From: CAZFPN01 sp044370655
GTDB lineage: Bacteria; Pseudomonadota; Alphaproteobacteria; Rickettsiales; Deianiraeaceae
Direction of reading: 5' to 3'
DNA: 8,448 bases
Assembly: GCA_044370655.1 (NCBI GenBank)
Contig: JBILVD010000050.1
Location: 1-8,448, forward strand
The position numbers and the translations under genes are program-made. The notes below the pieces were generated by a model. It did not search any database and was not told the DNA's origin. It saw nothing but the letters and a program-made list of their open reading frames with translations. Shown one piece after another: positions 1-5,385 of the stretch (the stretch's first letter is position 1; each line of letters starts with the position of its first letter).

Positions 1-28
1 GTAATCTATTTTTTTACTCAAAAATGAT

Positions 29-853
29 CTATTTTTTCTTGCTAGCATTGTAAGTATCAATATTTTCCTTATAATCTAATATGAAGTCTTCTGCATTTTC
101 ACCGTTAATACTTCTTTCAATTTTAATTGCAAGAGTATTCATAAGGTAACTACAGTAAATATCGGACATTAATATCTTTTTATTTTTTATAAAATTCATT
201 AATATTTCTTGTGATTTCTTAATAGCTCCTTTTTTAAAAAGGTAGTTGGCGTAGATGTATGTCATTACTTGGTTGTCTGGAGTTGCGTAGTATAACTTTC
301 TTAGGAAAAAGCCCCTAAAAAATGGCAATTTTTTGTTTAGGTATCCAACTGTGAAAAGGCGAATTGAAAGAGCGGAGGGGTGAGATGAGAAAAGTTTGAT
401 AAAGTCTCTCCTTTTGCCTAATTTTAAAAGAAAGAATAAATGCCAAAATAGAAGCTTGCTTGAAAGTGTGAAGTTTTCAGATGTTGTTTTTAATGCAAGG
501 CGGTAAAGATGCCTTCTTTTTAAATTTAAAATATCATTGATTATTGTTACTTCTGATTTTTGTTTTATGTTGAAGTACGATTTAATAACTTCTAATTTTT
601 CAAAAAAAACGTATTTTAATGATAGAAAAAAGTTTTTTATTGCAAAAATTACGCTGAAGATTTTAAAGAGTATATAAAATGCTAGAATTACTGCAAATAT
701 TAGGAAGTTTTGTCTTACAAAAACTTTATAGCCTCCAAATGAAAATGATACGTCTTGTTTAAATTCGGAAATTTGATAAAATAAAATAGAAAGAGTGATT
801 AAGAAAAGGGTAAAAATTACGTATTTTGTGTAAAATTTTATATAGTAAAACAT
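29..853 (-). CDS. HemY-like inner-membrane protein, short form
   Basis: This 274-residue protein has two hydrophobic segments near its N-terminus (about residues 9-27 and 48-72). Between them lies a short loop ending in VSFSFGGYKVFVRQ. That pattern matches the HemY_N domain: two membrane helices around a 'v.i.wgGy.ve.s' loop, followed by a helical TPR-like part. The remainder is basic and helix-rich, with YIYANYLFKKGAIKKSQEIL (about 200-220) resembling one TPR-type helix pair. Alphaproteobacterial HemY proteins are usually 400 residues or more, so most of the usual C-terminal repeats are absent. HemY-N proteins sit near haem genes in other bacteria but their biochemical role is unclear, and no haem gene is visible here. 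The ATG is preceded by AAGGA nine bases upstream, the only good SD before a main gene in this window. A TTGACA promoter lies about 50 bases upstream. Family assignment is moderate; function is unknown. Confidence 0.6.
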   Translation of the reverse strand: MFYYIKFYTKYVIFTLFLITLSILFYQISEFKQDVSFSFGGYKVFVRQNFLIFAVILAFYILFKIFSVIFAIKNFFLSLKYVFFEKLEVIKSYFNIKQKSEVTIINDILNLKRRHLYRLALKTTSENFTLSSKLLFWHLFFLLKLGKRRDFIKLFSSHPSALSIRLFTVGYLNKKLPFFRGFFLRKLYYATPDNQVMTYIYANYLFKKGAIKKSQEILMNFIKNKKILMSDIYCSYLMNTLAIKIERSINGENAEDFILDYKENIDTYNASKKK

Positions 854-862
854 CTTCTAATT

Positions 863-907
863 TCCTTAATTGATTAGTAATAGATACAATTTTAATTTAA
901 TTGTCAA
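863..907 (-). promoter_or_regulatory. Candidate sigma70-type promoter and SD for the HemY-like gene
   Basis: On the minus strand a perfect TTGACA (902-907) is followed after 17 bases by TCTATT (879-884), a 4/6 match to TATAAT. The SD AAGGA is at 863-867, nine bases before the ATG. This suggests the gene is transcribed separately from the operon upstream. The -10 is weak, so confidence is moderate. Confidence 0.45.
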
Positions 908-1030
908 GAACTTTATTAGTAGAGTAAGGTTGTATTTTTCAACCTTAACTTTTTGGTATATAGAACTTTCTTGGCTTACTTCTGCGGTTTTAAAAAATTT
1001 GTATAAAGTCTTCATAATATGTGTCATCAT
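866..1030 (-). CDS. Possible 54-residue small protein (unrecognised)
   Basis: A minus-strand ORF of 54 codons opens with ATG ATG and begins MMTHIMKTLYKFFKTAEV. It has a hydrophilic middle (SQESSIYQKVKVEKYN) and a hydrophobic, lysine-dotted C-terminus (LTLLIKFLTIKLKLYLLLIN) that could be a short membrane helix. An AAGGA lies 11 bases before the first ATG, within the right arm of the TCCTTAAA/TTTAAGGA hairpin at 1042-1059. The stop is 12 bases before the HemY-like ATG. I recognise no family. Against it: the TTGACA promoter of the next gene lies inside it, and open stretches of this size are common in AT-rich DNA. The region is open on the plus strand too, but only from a TTG without SD. Confidence 0.2.
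   Translation of the reverse strand: MMTHIMKTLYKFFKTAEVSQESSIYQKVKVEKYNLTLLIKFLTIKLKLYLLLIN
925..947. repeat. Perfect 8-bp hairpin in the HemY-upstream gap
   Basis: The arms TAAGGTTG (925-932) and CAACCTTA (940-947) are perfectly complementary with a 7-base loop. On the plus strand the stem is followed by ACTTTTT, terminator-like, but no plus-strand gene precedes it. Its role is unknown. Confidence 0.5.
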
Positions 1031-1041
1031 TTTTTTAGGTA

Positions 1042-1067
1042 TCCTTAAATTTTTAAGGAAAATTTTT
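1042..1067. repeat. Palindrome with T-tract downstream of the operon end
   Basis: TCCTTAAA (1042-1049) and TTTAAGGA (1052-1059) form a perfect inverted repeat with a 2-base centre. On the plus strand it is followed by AAATTTTT. On the minus strand, the direction of the neighbouring genes, it has no T-tract. It may instead fold over the AAGGA in front of the possible small ORF at 866-1030. Confidence 0.4.
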
Positions 1068-1100
1068 ATAGTTTAGTATATAAATGTGAGGTATGGAAGC

Positions 1101-1123
1101 AAAAAGTGAATTTAATTTAAATT
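1101..1123 (-). terminator. Weak candidate terminator at the end of the minus operon
   Basis: On the minus strand the last codons and stop of the dehydrogenase-like gene form an all-A/T inverted repeat (1109-1123; arms AATTT and AAATT). It is followed by CAC and five Ts (1101-1105). With no G-C pair the stem would be unstable, so this is only a possibility. No stronger terminator is visible before the HemY-like gene. Confidence 0.2.
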
Positions 1124-2077
1124 TAAAAAACCGTATCTGTCTCTTATGGTTTTTGCTAGTGTTTTTACTTCTAAAAATTCTTCTTCCGTTAAACCTAAGT
1201 CTTGGTAGCAAGATGGCATTTGAAGATAAGTAAAAGCATTTTTTAGGGTTTTATCATCACTTCCTTGAATTTTTAACATCTCGCACGTGAAGGCAGAAAT
1301 TTGAAAGCCGTGAAGAAATTTGCGTATTTTGGGCATTCTAAGCTCTGATGCATGTGCCATGGCGTGCTCTCCCCCGCTTGCAGGAAAGCTGGAGCCAAAA
1401 AGATGCATTGCAAGACCTGAAAAAAGTGTATTTTCAAGTAATTCTAGCATAAATTCATCGTCTTTTTCGGGGAGTTTTTTATAATTTTCAAGTAAGAAAT
1501 TTTCAGATGGAATGCGAAAGGAGAATAGTTCTTCATCGTATTTTGTTCCTTTTTCTTTGTGAGAAAGCAGGCAGTCATTTTGAGCGGTTATTCTTGCCAT
1601 TGCGTCCCCAAAACCTGCTTTCGTGAGGTTTGTTGGTGCTTCTTCTAAAATTTTTAGGTCAAAATAGAGAGCTTTTGGGAGGTGGCATTTGAAGCTTTTC
1701 TTTTCCCCATTTGGTGCTAAAATAGAAGCATTGCTTGAGAGATATCCGTTCATTGAAAGGGCGGTTGCAAATGAGATGAGTGGTTTTTTTGCGTTAAAGC
1801 TTGCAAATTTGCTTGCATCACAAACAGTGCCAGAACCAACTGCAAAAATTCCATCGTGATTTCTTAACTCCTCTTCTAATAGTTTAATTGAGCTTAAAAC
1901 AAAAGGCTTATCCGTGAATTTTAATGCTATATATTTCGTGCCTTCATCACACACGACAAGAAAGTTCTTCGGTTGAGAGATTTTTTCTTGATACCCCAAA
2001 AATATATCACAAATTTCTTTTTTAAAAATTCCTCCTGATTTAAACTCAAGTGTTTTGGAAAAATTGATTAATGTCAT
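1112..2077 (-). CDS. Glycerol-1-phosphate dehydrogenase-family protein (AraM/EgsA-like)
   Basis: This 321-residue protein belongs to the iron-containing-alcohol-dehydrogenase/dehydroquinate-synthase-like fold, on the sn-glycerol-1-phosphate dehydrogenase branch. Visible motifs in order: nucleotide-binding GSGTVCDASK (81-90), TALSMNGYLSSNASI (105-119, cf. 'PTAlSmDGy.S'), GFGDAMAR (155-162), GSSFPASGGEHAMAH (228-242) and FLHGFQ (254-259). The expected metal ligands D158, H238 and H256 are present. Known members reduce DHAP to sn-glycerol-1-phosphate with NAD(P)H: archaeal EgsA for membrane lipids, bacterial AraM for G1P-derived compounds. Two oddities: the motif normally read SRPASG is SFPASG here, losing the arginine, and the protein is shorter than AraM (about 390 residues) or EgsA (about 350). 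Its ATG overlaps the murD stop by ATGA, so translation is probably coupled. The family is confident. The substrate is not, because related enzymes use other small polyol phosphates or aldehydes. Confidence 0.72.
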   Translation of the reverse strand: MTLINFSKTLEFKSGGIFKKEICDIFLGYQEKISQPKNFLVVCDEGTKYIALKFTDKPFVLSSIKLLEEELRNHDGIFAVGSGTVCDASKFASFNAKKPLISFATALSMNGYLSSNASILAPNGEKKSFKCHLPKALYFDLKILEEAPTNLTKAGFGDAMARITAQNDCLLSHKEKGTKYDEELFSFRIPSENFLLENYKKLPEKDDEFMLELLENTLFSGLAMHLFGSSFPASGGEHAMAHASELRMPKIRKFLHGFQISAFTCEMLKIQGSDDKTLKNAFTYLQMPSCYQDLGLTEEEFLEVKTLAKTIRDRYGFLNLN

Positions 2078-3336
2078 ATGGAATTTACAATATTTTTAAA
2101 TATTTCCCCCCTTTCTTCAAAGTTTTTGAATTGGTCAAGGCTAGCACAGGCGGGAGAAAGCAAGACTATGCTATTTTTAACTTTTTTTGCAGATGTGAAT
2201 GCGAGTTTTACCGCTTTTTCAAGAGTGGCAGGAATGCAGTAATTTAGAGTTTTTTGAGGATTTTGCTTGTTATACTGTATTATGTGTTTTGCAAAAATTC
2301 CGCTTGCTTCACCAATTAAGAGGATTTCTTTAATAGATGCACTTTCTTGCTTTCCTAAGATACCTTCTATACCTTCTTCTTTTGGTCTACCTCCTAATAT
2401 AAGAAATATAGGGGTTTTGGGAAAGGTTTTGAGGGCGGTAAGTGTTGCTTCTACGCTTGTAGACTTGCTATCGTTGAAAAACTTCACTCCTTGCACCTCT
2501 TTTACAAATTCAATTCTATGAGGTAGGGGGGAAAAGCTAGAAATAGCAGTTAGAATATCTTTTATTGAAAGTTTGGCAAAATCCATACATACGGCAATTG
2601 CAACGAGAATATTTTTTAAATTATGCTCACCTTGTAGATTTGCAAAATCGGGAACTTTGCATATAAAATAAGTATTTTTATATAGTGAGTTAGAAGTTAA
2701 AGAGTATCCTTGTTTCAAAATCTCGTTTGTGCTAAAATCTTTAGGGGAGAGCCTAAAACCATCTCCTTGTAATATCTTTTGTTTTGCTTTTATATATCCC
2801 TGCATTCCCCCATGATGCCCTAAATGATTGCTAGAAATGTTAAGCAATATGCCAGCATCAAAATGAAAATTTGTTATTTCAAGTTGAAACGAAGAAACCT
2901 CTAAAACGCAAAATTCCGCTTCAAATGCCTCTTTCACTAGTGGGCTTTTTCCTATATTACCGCCTAGAAAAGTCTTCCTTCCTGCTTTTTGAAGTATGTG
3001 ATTTACTAAAGATGCAGTGGTGGACTTTCCGTTTGAGCCAGTAATACCGATTATCTTTAGGCTCTTAGGGGCAAATTTTTTAAAAAACTCTAAGTCGGAC
3101 ATTATAGATAATGAATGCTCTCTTGCTTTTAAAACAAGTGGGTGAGAGAGGCTAATTCCAGGGCTTAAAATCATTGCATCAAATGAGGATAAATCAAATG
3201 AGGATGAATCTTTTATTTCGCCACTTGATTTTGAGGGGTCATCATCATAAATATGAGTTTCTATATCCCTTTCTTTGCAAAATTCTAAAACTCCCCTTCC
3301 GCTTATTCCAAGCCCAAAAATTAGGACATTTTTCAT
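2074..3336 (-). CDS. murD: UDP-N-acetylmuramoylalanine--D-glutamate ligase MurD
   Basis: This is the cytoplasmic ATP-dependent ligase that adds D-glutamate to UDP-MurNAc-L-Ala in peptidoglycan precursor synthesis. The order is complete: N-terminal nucleotide-type domain (LIFGLGISGRGV, 5-16); P-loop GITGSNGKST (97-106); GGNIGKSP (125-132); EVSSFQLE (146-153); metal site around NHLGHHG (170-176) with Y181 and the carbamylated-lysine candidate K185; QGEHNLKN (235-242); LPHRIEF (271-277); NDSKST (288-293); and C-terminal LSPACASLDQF then FEERG. Residues matching the invariant K115, E157, H183, Y194, K198, H301, R302 and D317 of E. coli MurD are all present. The usual 'DHLD' at the metal loop is NHLG here. 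The 420-residue length is slightly short. The start overlaps the transaldolase stop by ATGA. A 15-bp tandem duplication near residues 46-55 gives SSFDLSSFD. Presence of murD argues that the organism makes peptidoglycan. Confidence 0.96.
   Translation of the reverse strand: MKNVLIFGLGISGRGVLEFCKERDIETHIYDDDPSKSSGEIKDSSSFDLSSFDAMILSPGISLSHPLVLKAREHSLSIMSDLEFFKKFAPKSLKIIGITGSNGKSTTASLVNHILQKAGRKTFLGGNIGKSPLVKEAFEAEFCVLEVSSFQLEITNFHFDAGILLNISSNHLGHHGGMQGYIKAKQKILQGDGFRLSPKDFSTNEILKQGYSLTSNSLYKNTYFICKVPDFANLQGEHNLKNILVAIAVCMDFAKLSIKDILTAISSFSPLPHRIEFVKEVQGVKFFNDSKSTSVEATLTALKTFPKTPIFLILGGRPKEEGIEGILGKQESASIKEILLIGEASGIFAKHIIQYNKQNPQKTLNYCIPATLEKAVKLAFTSAKKVKNSIVLLSPACASLDQFKNFEERGEIFKNIVNSI
3178..3207. 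repeat. 15-bp tandem duplication inside murD
   Basis: Two adjacent 15-base copies, ATCAAATGAGGATAA and ATCAAATGAGGATGA (plus strand), differ at one base. The length is a multiple of three, so the frame is kept, and the copies encode repeated SSFD in the N-terminal domain of MurD. The near-identity, including codon third positions, indicates recent replication slippage. Confidence 0.9.
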
Positions 3337-3977
3337 TTTTGTGATTTATTATAGTCGTTTAAGAAGATTTCAATTCCTTTTTCTGTAAGTGGATGAGAGA
3401 TTAATTTTGAGAATAAATCTGTAGGTATTGTGGAAACATCAGCACCAATTTTAATTGCTTCTGCAAAGTGAATTGGAGTTCTTATTGAAGCGGCTAAAAT
3501 TTCTGTTTCAAAACCATAATTATTGAATACTAACCTTAAATCGGCTATTAAATCAATTCCGTTAATTCCTATATCATCCCACCTTCCAATAAAAGGAGAG
3601 ACGAAAGTTGCTCCTGCTTTTGCGGCCATTAAACCTTGAGAGGCAGTAAAGCAAAGTGTTACATTTGTTTGAACTCCTTTATCTGCTAAAATTCTGCAAG
3701 CTTTCAGTCCTTCTATTGTTAAAGGAAGCTTAATGCATACATTAGAGGCAATTTTGATAAGTGCGTTTGCTTCTTTAAGCATTCCTTCGCTATCGAGAGA
3801 TATAACTTCTGCACTAACAGGCCCTTTAACTAAACTACAAATCTCGGCGATTACCTCTTCAAACTTACGTCCAGATTTTGCAATAATGCTTGGGTTTGTG
3901 GTAATTCCGTCAATAAGACCTGTGGAGGAAAACTCTTTGATTTTTGTAATATCTGCGGTATCTAAAAATATTTTCAT
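3333..3977 (-). CDS. tal: Transaldolase, TalC/FSA-type short subfamily
   Basis: This 214-residue TIM-barrel aldolase of the short MipB/TalC family should transfer dihydroxyacetone units between sugar phosphates in the non-oxidative pentose-phosphate pathway. Active-site features: D6 in FLDTAD, TTNPS (26-30) with N28, SAEV (55-58) with E57, the Schiff-base lysine K83 in IKLPLT, NVTLCFT (105-111), and SPFIGRWDD (127-135) with F129. In this family a tyrosine at the F129 position goes with fructose-6-phosphate aldolase activity, whereas phenylalanine goes with transaldolase. The sequence therefore favours transaldolase. The length is normal (about 215-220). The gene starts 12 bases after the isomerase stop with no clear SD, and its stop overlaps murD. 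Confidence in family is high and in transaldolase over aldolase good. Confidence 0.92.
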   Translation of the reverse strand: MKIFLDTADITKIKEFSSTGLIDGITTNPSIIAKSGRKFEEVIAEICSLVKGPVSAEVISLDSEGMLKEANALIKIASNVCIKLPLTIEGLKACRILADKGVQTNVTLCFTASQGLMAAKAGATFVSPFIGRWDDIGINGIDLIADLRLVFNNYGFETEILAASIRTPIHFAEAIKIGADVSTIPTDLFSKLISHPLTEKGIEIFLNDYNKSQK

Positions 3978-3989
3978 ATTAAATATAAA

Positions 3990-4610
3990 TTATTGTTTCT
4001 TAAAATTCTTATCAACTTGTTTTTGAACATCTCTTGCGAGTGCCATGCTTATTATAATATCAGGTTCGGATACAATTCCATTTGAGCCAGTTTTGGACTT
4101 TTTTATTTCATCTACAAATTCCATACCAGAAATTACTCTTCCCCAAATTGTATACTTCCCATCAAGAAATTCAGAATCTGCAAGAACTATGAAGAATTGA
4201 CTGTCTGCACTTGCGGGGTTGTTTGCTCTTGCCATGCTTACGATACCTCTTTTGTGAGAGATTTTAGAGAATTCAGGTTCTAATTTTACTCCGCTTCCTC
4301 CTCTTCCTGTGCCAGTTGGATCTCCTGTTTGAGCCACAAATCCTTCTATTACTCTAAAAAATTTATTTCCGTTGTAAAAACCTTGTCTAACAAGCTCTTT
4401 TATGCGAGCAACATGATTAGGAGCTATATTTGGAAGCATTTCAATTACTACAATTCCATCTTTTAATTTTAAATATATTAAACTTTCAAGCTGTATATCA
4501 CTTGATTTTGCATTTAGTTTTTTTAAATTGACTTCTTGCCAAAAAACGATTATTGCAAACAAAAATACCATACTAGAGAATAGTGTTTTAATCGTTTTAA
4601 TGCTTAGCAT
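3990..4610 (-). CDS. Cyclophilin-type peptidyl-prolyl cis-trans isomerase with N-terminal membrane anchor
   Basis: The 206-residue protein has a basic N-terminus and one hydrophobic segment (about residues 9-24, LFSSMVFLFAIIVF), then a cyclophilin domain from about residue 45. The segment could be a signal peptide or an uncleaved anchor; I see no convincing cleavage site. Either way the catalytic domain should face the periplasm and assist folding of exported proteins. Catalytic residues are intact: FFRVIEGFVAQTGD (84-97) supplies R86, F91 and Q94; SADSQFFI (134-141) supplies Q138 and F140; the binding-pocket region is GKYTIWGRV (151-159). It is the first gene of the four-gene minus-strand operon and diverges from rplM. 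No SD is visible before the ATG. A perfect TATAAT about 20 bases upstream implies a very short leader. PpiA/PpiB-type assignment within the family is not settled, so no symbol is given. Confidence 0.92.
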   Translation of the reverse strand: MLSIKTIKTLFSSMVFLFAIIVFWQEVNLKKLNAKSSDIQLESLIYLKLKDGIVVIEMLPNIAPNHVARIKELVRQGFYNGNKFFRVIEGFVAQTGDPTGTGRGGSGVKLEPEFSKISHKRGIVSMARANNPASADSQFFIVLADSEFLDGKYTIWGRVISGMEFVDEIKKSKTGSNGIVSEPDIIISMALARDVQKQVDKNFKKQ

Positions 4611-4628
4611 AATGTAATAAAAAATTTT

Positions 4629-4659
4629 ATTATAAAAAGCTTTAGTATAGAATAAGTAA
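4629..4659 (-). promoter_or_regulatory. Candidate promoter of the isomerase-tal-murD operon
   Basis: A perfect minus-strand TATAAT at 4629-4634 would start transcription near 4622, about 12 bases before the isomerase ATG. The -35 side is poor: TTACTT at 4654-4659 with 19-base spacing is the best seen. The very short leader fits the missing SD. Alternatively the operon is read from the stronger upstream promoter at 4784-4811 by passing the terminator. Confidence 0.35.
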
Positions 4660-4675
4660 ATATACTATACTAAAG
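4634..4675 (-). terminator. Stem-loop plus U-tract, candidate intrinsic terminator or attenuator
   Basis: The arms CTTTAGTATAG (4640-4650) and CTATACTAAAG (4665-4675) are perfectly complementary over 11 bp with a 14-base loop. In the minus direction the stem is followed by C and TTTTT. AAAAGC (4635-4640) can also pair with GCTTTT (4681-4686). The stem is AT-rich but long. It lies 24 bases upstream of the isomerase ATG, so it either ends a separate small RNA or attenuates read-through into the operon. Confidence 0.5.
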
Positions 4676-4686
4676 AAACAGCTTTT

Positions 4687-4734
4687 AAAGGAGGTATAAT
4701 TTAGATGGTATGGATTTTTTCAAAAGTCAATTAG
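4687..4734 (+). CDS. Possible 9-residue peptide ORF with a perfect SD
   Basis: AAAGGAGGT (4687-4695), fully complementary to the usual 16S 3' end, lies nine bases before an ATG at 4705. The ORF reads MVWIFSKVN and stops at 4732-4734. A hairpin (AGATTTTT 4733-4740 with AAAAATCT 4744-4751) begins at the stop codon. SD, tiny ORF and hairpin together resemble a leader peptide. Against it: I see no promoter directly upstream on this strand, and TATAAT at 4695-4700 has no -35. The motif may instead exist because the opposite strand carries a functional CCUCC. Confidence 0.22.
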
Positions 4735-4783
4735 ATTTTTAGAAAAAATCTGCTGACACTTCTAATTTTTTGACTTGTGGGAT

Positions 4784-4811
4784 ATCTTAGCTTAAAAAAT
4801 TTATTTGTCAA
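4784..4811 (-). promoter_or_regulatory. Leftward TTGACA promoter of the divergent pair
   Basis: A perfect minus-strand TTGACA (4806-4811) and TAAGAT (4784-4789, 4/6 match) are separated by 16 bases. Transcription would start near 4777 and run toward the isomerase, producing the candidate small RNA or a leader of about 165 bases. The A-rich segment behind the -35 is placed like an UP element. Confidence 0.45.
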
Positions 4812-4857
4812 ATATTTTAGAAGAAAATAAAAAAAAATAAAAAAAGTATTTGACAAA
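4804..4857. repeat. 11-bp inverted repeat holding both divergent -35 elements
   Basis: TTTGTCAAATA (4804-4814) and TATTTGACAAA (4847-4857) are exact reverse complements separated by 32 mostly A bases. Each arm contains an outward-facing TTGACA. The identity extends beyond the hexamers, so it could also be an operator or a duplicated promoter segment. Confidence 0.8.
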
Positions 4858-4879
4858 AATAAAAAATAGGTTAAATAAT
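4850..4879 (+). promoter_or_regulatory. Promoter of the ribosomal protein operon
   Basis: A perfect TTGACA (4850-4855) is followed after 18 bases by AATAAT (4874-4879, 5/6 match). The A-tract region 4821-4845 lies just upstream, where an UP element would bind the alpha C-terminal domain. Transcription would start near 4886, giving a leader of about 23 bases before rplM. It is the strongest-looking promoter in the window, as expected for ribosomal protein genes. Confidence 0.6.
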
Positions 4880-4908
4880 CATTTCTATATGAGATATTTT
4901 TAAATATA

Positions 4909-5382
4909 ATGCACACGAGAAGTACAAAGTTCATCACTCAAAGTGATGTTGAGCAAAAGTGGATACATATTGACGCTAAAGACTGCGTTCTTGGGAGACT
5001 TGCTGTTATAATAGCAGACTTACTAAGAGGTAAAAACCAAGTAACATTTACTCCAAATGCAGACACAGGTCATTTTATAATCATCACAAATGCAAGGGAA
5101 ATACATATGACAGGTGCTAAAAATGTAAAGGAAAATATGTATTGGCACACAGGGCACCCAGGAGGAATTAAATCTATCACAAGAAAGCAAGCTCTATTAA
5201 ACCAAAAATATCAAATGGTTCTAAAAAGAGCGGTAAAAGGTATGCTTCCTAGCGGTCCTCTTGGTTATGCTATGATGAAAAAGCTATTTATTTACGAAAC
5301 AGCGGATCACCCACATATTGCTCAAAAACCAGAGATTTTAGATGTAAAATCCTTAAGTGTAAAAAATAAAAAAAATAGTTAA
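4909..5382 (+). CDS. rplM: 50S ribosomal protein L13
   Basis: This 157-residue L13 binds 23S rRNA early in large-subunit assembly. The N-terminal KWIHIDAKDCVLGRLA (17-32), the central WHTGHPGGIKSITRKQ, and the signature AVKGMLPSGPLGYAMMKKLFIY followed by HPHIAQKPE are all typical. The length is normal for alphaproteobacteria (about 150-160). The ATG at 4909 is chosen because the N-terminus aligns with the family start and it falls just after the promoter; only a weak GAG lies upstream. It is the first gene of a six-gene operon, three bases ahead of rpsI, the conserved L13-S9 pairing. Confidence 0.97.
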   Translation: MHTRSTKFITQSDVEQKWIHIDAKDCVLGRLAVIIADLLRGKNQVTFTPNADTGHFIIITNAREIHMTGAKNVKENMYWHTGHPGGIKSITRKQALLNQKYQMVLKRAVKGMLPSGPLGYAMMKKLFIYETADHPHIAQKPEILDVKSLSVKNKKNS

Positions 5383-5385
5383 GAT

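Larger units (their letters stand above)
4632..4777 (-). ncRNA. Candidate small RNA with an exposed CCUCCUUU segment
   Basis: A minus-strand transcript from the TTGACA/TAAGAT promoter would begin near 4777. It first folds a hairpin from AAGUCAA (4770-4776) with UUGACUU (4724-4730) and UUAGA (4761-4765) with UCUAA (4731-4735). It then has a mostly unpaired stretch with AUUAUACCUCCUUU (about 4687-4700) and ends at an 11-bp stem followed by C and U5 (4634-4675). Two hairpins flanking a CU-rich single-stranded segment is a common layout for small RNAs that pair with SD regions. I see no match to 4.5S, RNase P or tmRNA signatures. It could instead be a regulated 5' leader of the isomerase operon. 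The evidence is structure only. Confidence 0.3.
4611..4908. other. Divergent regulatory region between the isomerase operon and the ribosomal operon
   Basis: These 298 bases hold no long gene but are densely structured. Left to right: a minus-strand TATAAT (4629-4634); a stem-loop with T5 in the minus direction (4634-4675); AAAGGAGGTATAAT on the plus strand (4687-4700) with a 9-codon ORF; nested inverted repeats (4722-4778); a minus-strand TTGACA promoter (4784-4811); an A-rich core; and a plus-strand TTGACA promoter (4850-4879). The plus-strand leader before rplM is short and has no good SD. The pieces are listed separately. Confidence 0.85.

Noticed and set aside
870..1076. Plus-strand ORF of 68 codons with hydrophobic C-terminus
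   Set aside because: It starts only at TTG without an SD, overlaps the HemY promoter and SD on the other strand, and has low-complexity, AT-driven composition with no recognisable motif.
2267..2521. Plus-strand ORF inside murD
   Set aside because: Shadow of murD; the minus frame holds complete Mur-ligase motifs.
4687..4700. AAAGGAGGTATAAT as a fragment of a 16S rRNA 3' end read on the other strand
   Set aside because: Only the CCUCCUUU core matches; the flanking 16S sequence (GGATCA before it and the helix 45 loop) is absent.
4731..4937. Minus-strand ORF of 68 codons across the rplM promoter
   Set aside because: Its start lies inside rplM, and most of it is the complement of A-tracts, giving phenylalanine/leucine-rich translation. 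No SD and no motif.
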